64,000 bases of DNA, taken from NCBI GenBank assembly GCA_014607495.2, contig CP053156.1, forward strand, positions 3,410,001 through 3,474,000. The letters are read 5' to 3'. Every line of letters starts with the position of its first letter. The stretch's first letter is position 1. The notes under the pieces are model-generated. The model did no database searches. It was not told the origin of the DNA and saw only the letters and a program-made list of their open reading frames with translations. A program made the position numbers and the translations under genes. This document shows positions 1-9,297 of the stretch, one piece after another. Source of the DNA: Carposina sasakii. Its lineage: Eukaryota; Arthropoda; Insecta; Lepidoptera; Carposinidae.

Positions 1-40
1 TTGTTTTTTTCTGTAGTATACGCGGATGGAGTCGCAGTAT
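1..40 (+). mobile_element. Helitron 3'-end remnant
   Basis: The bases at the window edge (a T run, then CTG, ACGCGGATGGAGTCGC) resemble the 3' end of the Helitron copies at 22.2, 27.9 and 55.7 kb, which carry CACGCGGACGGAGTCGC before the terminal CTAG. The piece is cut by the window edge and has lost its terminus, so this rests only on similarity to the other copies. Confidence 0.35.
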
Positions 41-63
41 TTCATATGTGTTTCATGTGTGTA

Positions 64-446
64 TACAGGATGTTTTTTCGTTGCCACCCTTAGCGAAGGG
101 TACGTACTCTATACTTTAAATAAAGTAAGTTTATGCCAAAAAAATGCTGGGAAACGATGTAATTTTTTTTAAATTTTTTTTATTACTTGATCGGGCGAAA
201 TTTATAGTGTTCTATGTTTATGCCAGTTTTTTCTAAGACAGATATTAATTAACTCTCGTCAATAAATCTTGCTACACGCGTCAATGTGCATTTATGCAGA
301 AAAACGCAGTCTATTTACTCAACTTTGGACCCTAATATTTTGGAAACCAGACACTTCCCAGGTATGCTTCCATGGAGAAAAATGATCGTGATGATGAGGA
401 GATTCCGTAGTTTTCGGGAACGTTGACGACCAAAAATCATCCTGTA
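64..446. mobile_element. MITE, 383-bp family, copy 1
   Basis: The element starts TACAGGATG and ends CATCCTGTA, so the outer 9 bp are inverted, and it is flanked by TA. Closely similar copies of nearly the same length lie at 12301-12685 and 37059-37434. No coding capacity is visible. A TA target site and short inverted ends would suit a non-autonomous Tc1/mariner-type element, which is inference. Confidence 0.65.
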
Positions 447-700
447 TTACTCTCAGTTAAATTCAAATCTATGTAGAGTATTTAGATAAAAGATAGTTAC
501 TGTATACTGTACTGTATGTACAATCCACACACTTGTTACGTGTATTAGAATAGCAATATGATAACCGAAATTGTACATAATGTACAAATTTTATTGTCGA
601 TTATGGTTATTTTACTATTTTATTTTTGCAATAAGTAAATAGAAAAGTTTTGTAAATGAAATTGTATTAGGCGTTACAATTCGGAAGTTCAAACATTCAC
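447..700. other. AT-rich DNA, nothing recognised
   Basis: No open reading frame, splice-like exon or repeat was recognised between the MITE on the left and the large inverted repeat on the right. Confidence 0.4.
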
Positions 701-872
701 TATGGGTGCGCCCACCACCGGGCCCTACACCCTCCACTGACCCTCGGATCTGATAACTCATAACTGCGACAACAGGCACTTGCACTAACTACAATCGCCA
801 TGAGAAACCAGACCCGAGCACCTAGCATGCAAGACGATACATTGCACCATTCCGAAATCAAAAACTAGATAA

Positions 873-919
873 ATAATCTACATATGTTTCGCCAACAACC
901 GTGGCATCCTCAGGATTAT
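873..919 (-). ncRNA. Hammerhead ribozyme candidate, left arm
   Basis: This is the mirror copy of the motif at 1765-1811. Read on the minus strand it gives stem I ATAATC/GATTAT, the core CTGAGGA, a GCCA/TGGC stem II, the core GAAA, and a very short stem III before the predicted cleavage at GTA. Because the arms are inverted, the two ribozymes lie on opposite strands and face each other across the loop. Confidence 0.55.
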
Positions 920-1174
920 AGAAATTAGTAAATTAGTAAACCACTAATTACTATGAACCTCTAAAACCCAACACATTACTTACACAGAATTAACTACCCT
1001 CTACTAAGTATTAAAAAATATATAAATAATTACCCACCATTATTTATATTTCAAATAAATATATACTATTTGTGCACACAAACCAAATAGTATTGGGTGA
1101 ATTAGTTAAATTTAAATGAAAAAATTCAAAAATTCACCAAAATATTGATAAATTAGTAAAGAAAACAAGGATGT

Positions 1175-1429
1175 ATGGAACAACATATTCCATTGCCCAC
1201 AAAAACAAAAATTGTTATTGACATTGCCAAACACTTGTTAGTTTCAAATCATAAAATTCCAGATGACCACAGTTTTGTTAGTCTGCATACGTGTGAAAAG
1301 GGCATTCGTCTATCTATTTTGGAACAGTTGGAGATTTTGAAGGCCAAATATTCTGGTGTAAACCTTTTAAATGAACAGGTTGAATTTTCGTCTCCGCTAT
1401 TGAACTCATTGGCTAGAATAAATAAATAA
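1175..1429 (+). pseudogene. C-terminal fragment of a Penelope-like (GIY-YIG) ORF
   Basis: An 84-codon reading frame runs from inside the left arm into the loop and ends at TAA. Its second half has an H-T-C-E-K-G stretch, then ILEQLEI, then NLLNEQ and SSPLL. As I recall the family, this order resembles the end of GIY-YIG endonuclease regions in Penelope-like elements, where a ...LE..EI... helix is followed by LLND/EQ. No reverse transcriptase part remains. The first 17 codons come from the inverted arm and are mirrored on the other strand, so the ATG at 1175 is probably not a native start. Non-functional fragment. Confidence 0.5.
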
Positions 1430-1764
1430 ACAGTAACCTTAGAATGTAGTGGCTTGTCAATGTCAATAACAATTTTTGTTTTTGTGGGCAATGGAATATG
1501 TTGTTCCATACATCCTTGTTTTCTTTACTAATTTATCAATATTTTGGTGAATTTTTGAATTTTTTCATTTAAATTTAACTAATTCACCCAATACTATTTG
1601 GTTTGTGTGCACAAATAGTATATATTTATTTGAAATATAAATAATGGTGGGTAATTATTTATATATTTTTTAATACTTAGTAGAGGGTAGTTAATTCTGT
1701 GTAAGTAATGTGTTGGGTTTTAGAGGTTCATAGTAATTAGTGGTTTACTAATTTACTAATTTCT

Positions 1765-1811
1765 ATAATCCTGAGGATGCCACGGTTGTTGGCGAAACAT
1801 ATGTAGATTAT
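1765..1811 (+). ncRNA. Hammerhead ribozyme candidate, right arm
   Basis: The parts in order are: ATAATC (1765-1770), the conserved core CTGAGGA (1771-1777, matching CUGANGA), a stem II of GCCA with TGGC (one extra U before it), the core GAAA (1794-1797), a minimal stem III (ACA with UGU) ending GTA, and GATTAT (1806-1811), which pairs perfectly with ATAATC as stem I. This arrangement fits the minimal type I hammerheads reported from Penelope-like elements. The unpaired U at stem II is a deviation that might lower activity. Confidence 0.6.
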
Positions 1812-1983
1812 TTATCTAGTTTTTGATTTCGGAATGGTGCAATGTATCGTCTTGCATGCTAGGTGCTCGGGTCTGGTTTCTCATGGCGATTGTAGTTAGT
1901 GCAAGTGCCTGTTGTCGCAGTTATGAGTTATCAGATCCGAGGGTCAGTGGAGGGTGTAGGGCCCGGTGGTGGGCGCACCCATA

Positions 1984-3625
1984 GGGAAGAAAAGTTTTGT
2001 GTGTGCGGGTTCGACTAATATATCTTAGGTCCCAAAGTTAACCTCACCTGTCCGTGGTGCACCATGCTATTTAACGGACGAGGCTCTGATGCTAATGGCT
2101 TACATTTACCTTATTTACAATGACATGGAAACTTTTCTAATTGGATTCGTTACCGGAAGTTCGATTGTTGAATTTGTGCCCGGAAAACGGCGGTAGACTC
2201 ACCCCTTACCACATGGGACTAATAACGTAATCTAATTACGTACCTATGTTTATGTTATTTCAATCTAAGTAGGCACAATCATTCAATTAATAGACTACAG
2301 AAGCAAATGTATTAAAATATCAACTTTGCAAACATTGTTACTCACAGAATTCAATTTCAATTTACTTTATATTGAATCTCTAACGAAATCTCACAAACAA
2401 TAAACTGTTAACGGAATAGAGAATAATACCAGAGCTGTACAATTGAAATAGCTATAGGTACAGACATTCTATAGGTACATTATAAAGCCGTATATACACA
2501 TAATTATATATTTTCAACATTCTTGCTCATAAAGTGGTATTTACCACACCGATTTCAGATACGTAATCTAACTTTTTACCCACATCTACATTGATGACGT
2601 TTACAAGTGTGCAATAATGGATTTTCATACTAACTCGTACTTTACTGCATCGGTAATGTAATAATAAATAATGTAATAATAAATGGTCATAAAAATAACC
2701 ACGACGCAATACGGAAAAAACTGATGCATTATGAAAAAATGTATAAATTATAATATTATTTTGAAAAAAATAATAAAACTTGTATAAATAAAAAAGTATA
2801 AAAAAAAAAATAATAATAAAAAGTATCAAAATATTATTATTTAACACCATATTACGATAAAGAAAACAAACTTCATACCCAATAGATACTCGTATCTTCG
2901 CTTTAACTTTAGCTAAATAATATTTAAACTGCCCATGCAGATACTCCATCTCTTAGAAGGTACATCTAACCACTAGAGGGACGACAAACATTCTCCCTAC
3001 ATCGGACACATCAGTTAAGTTTAATTGCTTCACCTTCATTACGTTTGGTAATTGAGATCTTGAATGTTATAATTAAATCCAAGAGCGGTACCTAAGCAAA
3101 CACTCCACTTTCTCAACTTCGCACATACAAATTCCGACCTGTACCGTGCTCCTTGAGGGAACATTGGTCTAGAATAAGTAATGCAGAAACGTCACTCATT
3201 AGACACCGTTAAATATGTGTCTACAAAATGGACGTTTCAATTTTGTATGCTGGGTGAGCTCGGGCAGTGGATGTTCAAATCGAATTTCTAAATACGAGTA
3301 TACCAGTTCGTGTGTGCCATTATTCGAAATGTAGATTCACGCACGGATAACGTAAATAAATTGGTTGATAGTGTTCAACTTAGCATGCATGCATAGTATC
3401 GTACTACGGATGCGGTTATATCTCATTAAAAATGTTTACAAAAAATAATTTATTCCTTTATAAAAAGGAAAATCTCTCTATAATTAGTTAAAGATAGCCT
3501 TCAATCAAAGATGTAGAAGCATAAAAATATGCTCAGAAGCGAACTTTCTGTATTAATAAAGTTGAATATTCTATGTATTAACACAAGCCTCAGCAAGGTA
3601 AAGTATATTGACGTAATTTCGTTGC
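1984..3625. other. AT-rich DNA, probably intronic or intergenic
   Basis: No convincing exon was found. The longest reading frame (minus strand, about 2.53-2.95 kb) is driven by A/T runs and gives an Ile/Phe/Tyr-rich product with no domain. If the gene at 3.8 kb extends left, part of this is its intron. Confidence 0.4.
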
Positions 3626-3735
3626 GCTGGCACGGAATGCAGAGGTCGTGGGTTCGATTCCCACCCGGGGGTGGAATTTTTTCCATTTCTTTATTAATAA
3701 ATTTGTAATTTCGTGTGTTGTAAACTTTTTCCATT
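3626..3735 (+). repeat. tRNA-derived SINE head, 5'-truncated
   Basis: GCGCTGGCACGGAATGCAG is followed by a B-box-like GGTTCGATTCC in a T-arm (GTGGG/CCCAC), CCCGGG, and a tail with TTTTTTCCATTTCT. The same head and tail recur at 59.6 and 59.95 kb. The D-arm half is missing here. It lies just upstream of the first ADAMTS-like exon. Confidence 0.6.
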
Positions 3736-3815
3736 ACCTTTTGTTTGATTTAAAATATACTTGTAAAATTTCTCACGTAGACGGAAATATTGTATAACAA
3801 AGTATTAATTAACAG

Positions 3816-3932
3816 GATAGAAAAGGGGCCCTGTTCCGTGTCCTGCGGCGGAGGCTTACGAACAGTATGGCAGCGATGTTATTCTGAGCAACACTGTCCG
3901 CCACCGCGCTTCGAGCCCTGTAATACGCACAG
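3816..3932 (+). CDS. ADAMTS/ADAMTS-like protein, internal exon with TSR
   Basis: This exon is 117 nt, with a TAACAG acceptor before 3816 and a GTTAGT donor after 3932. It takes up two bases from an upstream exon, encodes 38 residues, and leaves two bases. The translation contains GPCSVSCGGGLRTVWQRC followed by a CPPP...PC pattern, the core of a thrombospondin type-1 repeat. The N-terminal Trp part of the repeat must be on the preceding exon, outside the window or unseen. The following exon at 8364 restores the frame and supplies the next Cys. TSRs in this family bind matrix glycans and other matrix proteins outside the cell. The TSR is clear; ADAMTS-like membership follows from the terminal PLAC domain. 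Confidence 0.85.
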
Positions 3933-4419
3933 GTTAGTCAAAAAGTATTAATTTCTCACCATTTAGTATGCTAAACATGGCTGTAGGACCTCGTTCGCGA
4001 TTCTGCAGTTTTGGCTACCCTATTGTTAAGAACACAGAAGTGTGTAATTGTGGATATTTGATCTAAAATTCAAACTATTATTCAGCCATTTTGTTTCAAA
4101 GAAAAAGCAAGTATGTAACAATTTTATTCACTGTTTGGCATTAGACTATTTCTCACAATAATAACGAATTTCGCAGTGCATCTAGAAAGATTTGCTGAAA
4201 GTTATATAAAATGCAGACAGACCATACTCACATGTGATAAATATTTAACTGAATTGTAAACACTCCTGAATTTGTATGAAAACTCTACGTAAGGTGCCCG
4301 GAGGATTATTTATTATTCACGCTGAACAGGATACAACCTTTACCTATGTACGATGTTATTTTTACTCCTTTTTAACTCTCATCATTATGGATAAGGATAT
4401 AAGATATGGCTGCGGTCAC

Positions 4420-4785
4420 CAACCCGCCTGCCCAGCCTGATGACTATGGGTATAGAGGAATAAGATGTAAAGCTAATGTCTTACGTAGGTACTGACAGTT
4501 TCGATGCACCGTTAGACTTCTCGGTGCCTCACAATTCCAGTCCTTGACACTTAGATTTAATAAATATTATTATTATTGGATCTCTGTTTAAATTCTCGGT
4601 ACTACAGAGTTCCGGTCCTTTGAGAGGCGTACATCGGGCCGTGGCCAAGATGTAGAGGCCCTTTTTAGAGAACTTAAATATGGTGTGGGATACACATGGC
4701 GGATAACATCGCCGACTTTTAGCACTCTATGTCTACATCTTATTCCTCTATGCTACGGGCAACCCTCCTATGGCAGTAGTCTTGA
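4420..4785 (+). mobile_element. RTE retrotransposon tail remnant, split by a MITE
   Basis: Bases around 4423-4452 (CGGTCACCAACCCGCCTGCC ... GACTATGGG) and 4751-4785 (CTACGGGCAACCCTCCTATG, then GCAGT.GTCTTG) match consecutive parts of the intact RTE tails at 5.3, 23.9 and 28.3 kb. The MITE at 4453-4750 lies exactly between them. The remnant has no usable reading frame. Confidence 0.6.
4453..4750. mobile_element. MITE with perfect 17-bp terminal inverted repeats
   Basis: The left end TAGAGGAATAAGATGTA (4453-4469) is the exact reverse complement of the right end (4734-4750). The element interrupts an RTE tail, which makes it the younger insertion. Its inside shares a stretch (CGGTCCTTTGAGAGGCGT and neighbours, about 4612-4720) with the GC-rich retroposon at 9298-9440, so it may itself have captured or received another insertion. 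Confidence 0.6.
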
Positions 4786-4995
4786 TGTTGTTGATGGTGA
4801 ATTCCCTTCCTTCCATCACAATCAACCATTGAAAACTAACTTCAGTACTTCTATCTCGCACCCAAGTGACCTCAAGGGACCATGCTACCACTAAGAATAC
4901 GGGAGTTTAAGCCAGAAGACTTATTTAGACTAGCATAGTACACTCAGACTAGTCTACCTATAATGCCGCGTTACGTTACCTACAATATAGGTACC

Positions 4996-5158
4996 TACTA
5001 CATAATATGTATGTAGTACATTATGTAGTAAGTAGTGCATATTATGCAGGTTGTAACAGAAGGGACATGAAGGCGAGATGTTTTGAAAACCTTGTACGTA
5101 ATAACATAGGAGACGAAAATTCCCGTGTTACAACCAGGACTATTAGTAGTAACACGGG
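4996..5158. repeat. Two small perfect hairpins
   Basis: Arms 4996-5006 and 5020-5030 (TACTACATAAT and its complement) form one 11-bp stem. Arms 5122-5131 and 5149-5158 (CCCGTGTTAC and its complement) form a 10-bp stem. No function is assigned. Confidence 0.5.
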
Positions 5159-5310
5159 CAAAAAACATACCCTTATTACTACTGGTAGCAAGACACACAA
5201 TAATAACAAACGTTAATTACAACATGAACATGTTTTTAATTTTTTTCTTTACAAAAGTCTATTCTAATAAACATTCACATTCATAATATTGGTAGGATAT
5301 TCTACCACGT

Positions 5311-5519
5311 GGGTATCGTACGAGGCGATTAAGGGTTTCCGGGAGGTGGGCAGCAGCGCCTCCCGTACTGACAACATAGTCTGAAAATCACACTGCGGTC
5401 ACCAACCCGCCTGCTAAGCGTGGTGACTATGGGCAAAACCCCCCTATAGCAGTCTTGTGTGGCGTGCCCTTGGGGAGGCCTACGTCCAGCAGTGAACTGC
5501 AATAGGCTGAAGAAGAAGA
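5311..5519 (+). mobile_element. 5'-truncated RTE-clade retrotransposon, with target-site duplication
   Basis: The insert is flanked by a 14-bp direct repeat, ATATTCTACCACGT, at 5297-5310 and 5520-5533. It starts GGGTATCGTACGAGGCGATT and ends in an ORF end (GGAGGCCTACGTCCAGCAGT, reading GEAYVQQ), a TGA stop and a short AGA-rich tail. The ORF end resembles lepidopteran RTE endonuclease-reverse transcriptases. Only the 3'-most part was copied in, as usual for target-primed retrotransposition. Confidence 0.85.
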
Positions 5520-5636
5520 ATATTCTACCACGTAGGTCAAGACATTTCCAATTCTATTTACGTACCTATGTGCTATAAGTCCATCAGAGTCGCCAATTGG
5601 GAATATCTATTACCCAATTTTGTCCACCCAGGATGA

Positions 5637-5705
5637 GACGGGAAAAAAATATTTGATTTGTCCCACTTTTCATACTAATAGTGGGACGGATCAAACATTT
5701 ATTCC
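5637..5705. repeat. Imperfect hairpin, possible MITE
   Basis: GGGAAAAAAATATTTGAT with GTCCCAC on the left is mirrored by GTGGGAC with ATCAAACATTTATTCC on the right, with a loop near 5675. Element ends were not resolved. Confidence 0.4.
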
Positions 5706-5846
5706 GTTCTGTCACCCCAGAGGGACAAAAAGGGTGACAGATTGGAATATTCCGCTAATTCGATCTATTTAACATAAACATTCAGCGCTGAAATTCATGT
5801 AACTGTATGCAACCATTTAACAAGTGCTGTTGAGGTTGATCAAGCA

Positions 5847-7320
5847 GTGGGTTCGGCGGATTTACCAAAAGATCCACAAATGTTCACCAAATATTCATCC
5901 TGGATTAAACTTCAAAAAATTGTGGCGTGGATCATGAGATTTTACCATAGATGCAAAAATAAAAACAATAAAGTTTTGACTGCATTAACAGTTACTGAAT
6001 TAAAAAGGTCTCAATTTAAAATAATTTCAATAATACAGAATGAATATTTTTCTAAGGAATTTCATTGTATTCGAAATGATGAAACAATTAAGACTCATTT
6101 AAAAAGTGTGGTGCCTTTTATAGATAGTGAAAATGTACTCAGAGCAACTGGAAGATTGCAAAAAGCAACCATTCCATTTTCTCAAAAGCATCCTATCATA
6201 TTACCGAAAAATTGTCATATAACTAAGTTAATAATAACGTATGAACATTTATTGCTTTTACATGGAGGTTTAAGACTTACCATGAGCAGTTTATCACAAA
6301 CATATTGGATAGTTAATTGTACTAGGGAAGTCAAGCGTATAATAAGCAAATGCGTTATTTGTTATCGACTCAAAGCTCAAGTTGCTTCTCAGCTTATGGG
6401 CTCTTTGCCATTTGATAGGGTTAATGAAGCAAAAGTATTTGATGTTGTCGGAATAGATTACTGTGGCCCCTTTAGCATCAAGCAATCCTCAATTAGAAGA
6501 AATATTGGGACTAAAGGATATGTTTGTGTGTTCGTATGTTTCGCTACCAAAGCGATACACATGGAATTAATTTCAGATATGACATCTCCAGCGTTTATAG
6601 CTTCACTAAAGCGATTCATATCAAGACGAGGAATGCCATGTAAAATTTGCAGATAATGCTTTAAAAGAACTTGTAAATTTAAGCTCTAAGGAACACCAAA
6701 ATTCTGTCATTAACTTCGCCCTGTCACGAGGCATAAGCTTTCAATACATTCCTAGTTACTCCCCAATATTCGGTGGCCTTTGGGAGGCTGCAGTTAAAAG
6801 TGCAAAATATCATTTCAAGCGAGTCATTGGAAATAGCTTGTTCACTTACGAAGAATTTAATACCATTTTAGTCATGACAGAGGGAATTCTTAACTCAAGG
6901 CCTATTACACAGTTATCTAAAGATCCTGATGATTTTAGTTGTCTAACACCAGGTCATTTTTTAATTGGTAAAGCTTTAAATTCAATCCCTGAACCAGATA
7001 TTACAAATATACCGCAGAATCGTTTGCGTCTGTGGCGTCGTTGTGAACAAATAAAACAACATTTTTGGTGTGTTTGGTATAAACAATATCTTACTCAATT
7101 AAACAACAGACCAAAATGGCACTCTAGTCAATCTAATGTGGAGGTGGGAAATTTGGTGCTCCTTAAAGAGGACAGATGTAGTCCACTAACTTGGCCCACC
7201 GCTAGAGTGACTAAGTTATATTTTGGCTCAGATAGTAAGGTCCGAGTGGTCGAAGTTAAACTTCCAAATGGATTTGTCTCAAAGAGAGCCATAAATAAAA
7301 TTTGTGTGCTACCTATTTAA
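5847..7320 (+). pseudogene. BEL/Pao-type LTR retrotransposon pol, integrase part, frameshifted
   Basis: Two reading frames (5847-6656 and from about 6650 to 7320) form one damaged integrase region. The first frame carries an H...H...C..C zinc-binding pattern (GGLRLTMSSLSQTYW, then ISKCVICYRLKAQ) and the start of the catalytic core (VGIDYCGPF, then ATKAIHMEL). The second carries the rest of the core, including an SPIFGGLWEAAVKSAK stretch typical of BEL/Pao integrases, and a C-terminal part with LTPGHFLIG and PKWH. The frame breaks near 6645-6656, where an ...IYADN-like site seems to have lost two bases. Gag, protease and reverse transcriptase are absent, so the copy is 5'-truncated and cannot move by itself. 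It sits in the intron between the 3.8- and 8.4-kb exons, on the same strand as the gene. Confidence 0.85.
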
Positions 7321-7357
7321 TTAGAGTTTCGGAGTATGCAATGCTGCTTCCGGAGTA

Positions 7358-7542
7358 TGTTCTGGACAAACCTGTTTGCATGTATATTTCTTTTTAATAG
7401 TTTTAACTCACCAATCACTCATTCTCTTCTTTCATCATCCTTCACCCTATAATAACGTGCTCTGTACAAAAATTGTAATTTACATAAATATTCTAATATA
7501 ACATTTTCGACCACAAAAGTGTTATTATTTATGTTCTAAACA
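7358..7542 (+). repeat. Putative 3' LTR of the BEL/Pao fragment
   Basis: The stretch starts TGTTCTGG, 38 bp after the pol stop, and ends TAAACA, giving the TG...CA ends expected of an LTR. It is AT-rich and short (185 bp). No matching 5' LTR exists in the window, so the boundaries are inference. Confidence 0.4.
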
Positions 7543-7549
7543 GCGCTCT

Positions 7550-7661
7550 ATTCATAAGTCCACCCATTTATAGATCAATACTCACTTATAATTTTCACAC
7601 CCAGCCGTTGGGTGTGAAATTATAAGTGAGTATTGATCTGTAAATGGGTGGACTTATGAAT
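7550..7661. repeat. Near-perfect hairpin with about 54-bp arms
   Basis: Arms 7550-7603 and 7609-7661 are reverse complements, with one substitution, one single-base indel and a 5-nt loop (GCCGT). It lies directly after the putative LTR. It may be a collapsed MITE or a remnant of an inverted duplication. Confidence 0.75.
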
Positions 7662-7804
7662 ATTTCATCGCAATTGAGGGCTCGGGCAGAAAATAATTGC
7701 TGTTTTTTTTCTTGCAATGGTCTATTAATAAATATTGTTTGAATAGTGCATTATTCACAATGCAATTGCGATTATTATTTTATTTCCATAATTTATTTTT
7801 ACTA

Positions 7805-7975
7805 GAATACATCAGCTGCATCTCCTTCCGTCCATGTCGTAATCCTATAAGGATCTCGGGTTCTCTCGGACAATGAACTAACAACCTTGTCATTGATCAT
7901 TTACATCTGTCTCGCTTCGCTAAACGTGACTGTTAGATTTACTTTATGAAACTGCAATTCTGGCTACCCCCCATT
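7805..7975. repeat. Interspersed repeat family A fragment
   Basis: It contains GATCATTTACATCTGT, a TCGCTTCGCTAAACGTG stretch and CTGCAATTCTGGCTA. The same phrases in the same order occur at 38.1 kb, with weaker copies at 13.5, 13.9, 15.1, 42.35 and 57.2 kb. The parent element was not recognised. Confidence 0.5.
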
Positions 7976-7991
7976 AAAAAAAAAAAACCTA

Positions 7992-8255
7992 TACAGGATG
8001 TTACAAAAAGGGTATGTTAAGCGAAAAGCTACGTAAATAGCCCACTGTAGAGAACCTGTCCACGAAATTTGAGACTCGAAATCACATGTTTATTTTTCAA
8101 GATTGTATGAAAATTCCTGAGATATTAAAAAATTCTCCATACTATTGGGAAAAATAAACATGTGATTTCGAGTCTCAAATTTTGGAAATAGGTCCTCTAC
8201 AGTGGGCTATTTACGTAGCTTTTCGCTTAACATACCCTTTTTGTTACATCCTGTA
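7992..8255. mobile_element. Palindromic MITE, TACAGGATGTTAC ends
   Basis: The 264-bp element starts TACAGGATGTTACA and ends in its inverted counterpart. About 110 bp at each end are inverted (for example GCGAAAAGCTACGTAAATAG on the left, and its complement on the right). Decayed relatives lie near 40.77-40.94 kb and 60.96-61.08 kb. It ends 108 bp before an ADAMTS-like exon, close to where the branch point and polypyrimidine tract lie. Confidence 0.75.
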
Positions 8256-8363
8256 TATGTAAAAAAAGCGGCATGGGCGCAAATTCTCGATTAAACTTAA
8301 ATCTATTTACTACAAGTGGGTCTAAACCTACTTCACCAGCTAATTACAAACATGTGATTGCAG

Positions 8364-8468
8364 TTGCGTTTTCGTGTGGAAACCCGGCGAGTGGGAAGAG
8401 TGCAGCGCTACATGCGGCGACGCTGGAGTGCAAGAGAGACAGCTGTACTGTATTCCCGCTAACATCAC
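8364..8468 (+). CDS. ADAMTS/ADAMTS-like protein, internal exon with TSR
   Basis: This exon is 105 nt, with a TTGCAG acceptor and a strong GTAAGT donor. It takes one base to complete the codon left open by the 3816-3932 exon and leaves two bases for the exon at 10100. The translation contains VWKPGEWEECSATCG, the Trp-rich start and CSxTCG core of a thrombospondin type-1 repeat, then an ERQLYC stretch. In these repeats the Trp residues stack with Arg side chains, and the CSxTCG Ser/Thr can be O-fucosylated (family knowledge). The intron before it is about 4.4 kb and full of mobile elements; the one after is 1.6 kb. Confidence 0.87.
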
Positions 8469-9136
8469 GTAAGTATTCTCTGGGAGCGCCAACTTGTCAA
8501 TCAAACGGTAGAAAGAGTAAACAAATGATTCTGCATACGGATTTTTGTGTAACTGAGACTACGCATAGACAGTGACGCCACCACGTGATTTAATACAACT
8601 TTGGTAGGACAGTAACGTTATTTATTATGCAAATTGGAAATCCTATTTGTCCATCAACAATTTGGACCTACATTGCTATAGGCTGAATATTCAAAGTTAT
8701 TTATGAGTTACTATTTAATTTTAATTTTAGGTTCTATTATTGTTATGTTATGAGTCATCGTGTTAATTAATTGGAATTGTGGTTTATGAGTTTCTGGTAG
8801 GTAGGTTATGTAATATGACAACTGAAACACGTTATATATGTATAGGTATAAAGGTACCAATTGTTTTTTAATTTTCATAAATCTTGAATATGGTTGATTT
8901 CTATGATAAAATATAACTTTCTATTTTGCCTAAAATTGTAGTTTAGTTTTATGGGTAAAAACTAAACTTCACGAATGAAGCCTTGCCACCCAACCCATAT
9001 CAATAGCCACACCTTATCCAATAATAAATACATAGTATATGCTGTGGCAATAGTCTAGTTTTTAATTAATATCAACTCAAAATCATTGTCTAATGCAATC
9101 CCAACAGTAACATTTCTTATCCGATGCCAATATCTC
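8469..9136 (+). other. Intron sequence without recognised features
   Basis: AT-rich DNA between two ADAMTS-like exons. No exon or repeat was identified. Confidence 0.5.
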
Positions 9137-9266
9137 TATACTGCCGTCATACGGAAAAAGGGCGCATCTAACATTTTTTTCAAAATTGAGTTATATAGTG
9201 AATCACTATATAACTCAATTTTGAAAAAATGTTAGATGCGCCCTTTTTCCGTATGACGGCAGTATA
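9137..9266. mobile_element. Fully palindromic MITE (130 bp)
   Basis: TATACTGCCGTCATACGG at the left is mirrored at the right end, and almost the whole element is one hairpin with its centre at AGTGAATCACT. The arms differ by a single T. TA flanks suggest a mariner-type target site, which is inference. Confidence 0.75.
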
Positions 9267-9297
9267 AGTTTCCTTATTTTTTTATTATTATCTCTTT

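Larger units (their letters stand above)
701..1983. mobile_element. Fold-back Penelope-like element remnant with 526-bp inverted arms
   Basis: Positions 701-1226 and 1458-1983 are inverted copies of each other. I compared most of the arm and saw no mismatch. The 231-bp loop encodes the end of an ORF resembling the C-terminal part of Penelope-like (GIY-YIG) retroelement proteins. Each arm contains a hammerhead-ribozyme-like fold, a known mark of Penelope-like pseudo-LTRs, and such pseudo-LTRs are known to occur in inverted orientation. No target-site duplication was found. The clade assignment depends on the motif and the ribozyme. A fold-back DNA element is the main alternative. Confidence 0.65.

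Noticed and set aside
2527..2949. 140-codon minus-strand reading frame
   Set aside because: Driven by A/T runs. The product is an Ile/Phe/Tyr-rich string with no domain, splice support or GC shift.
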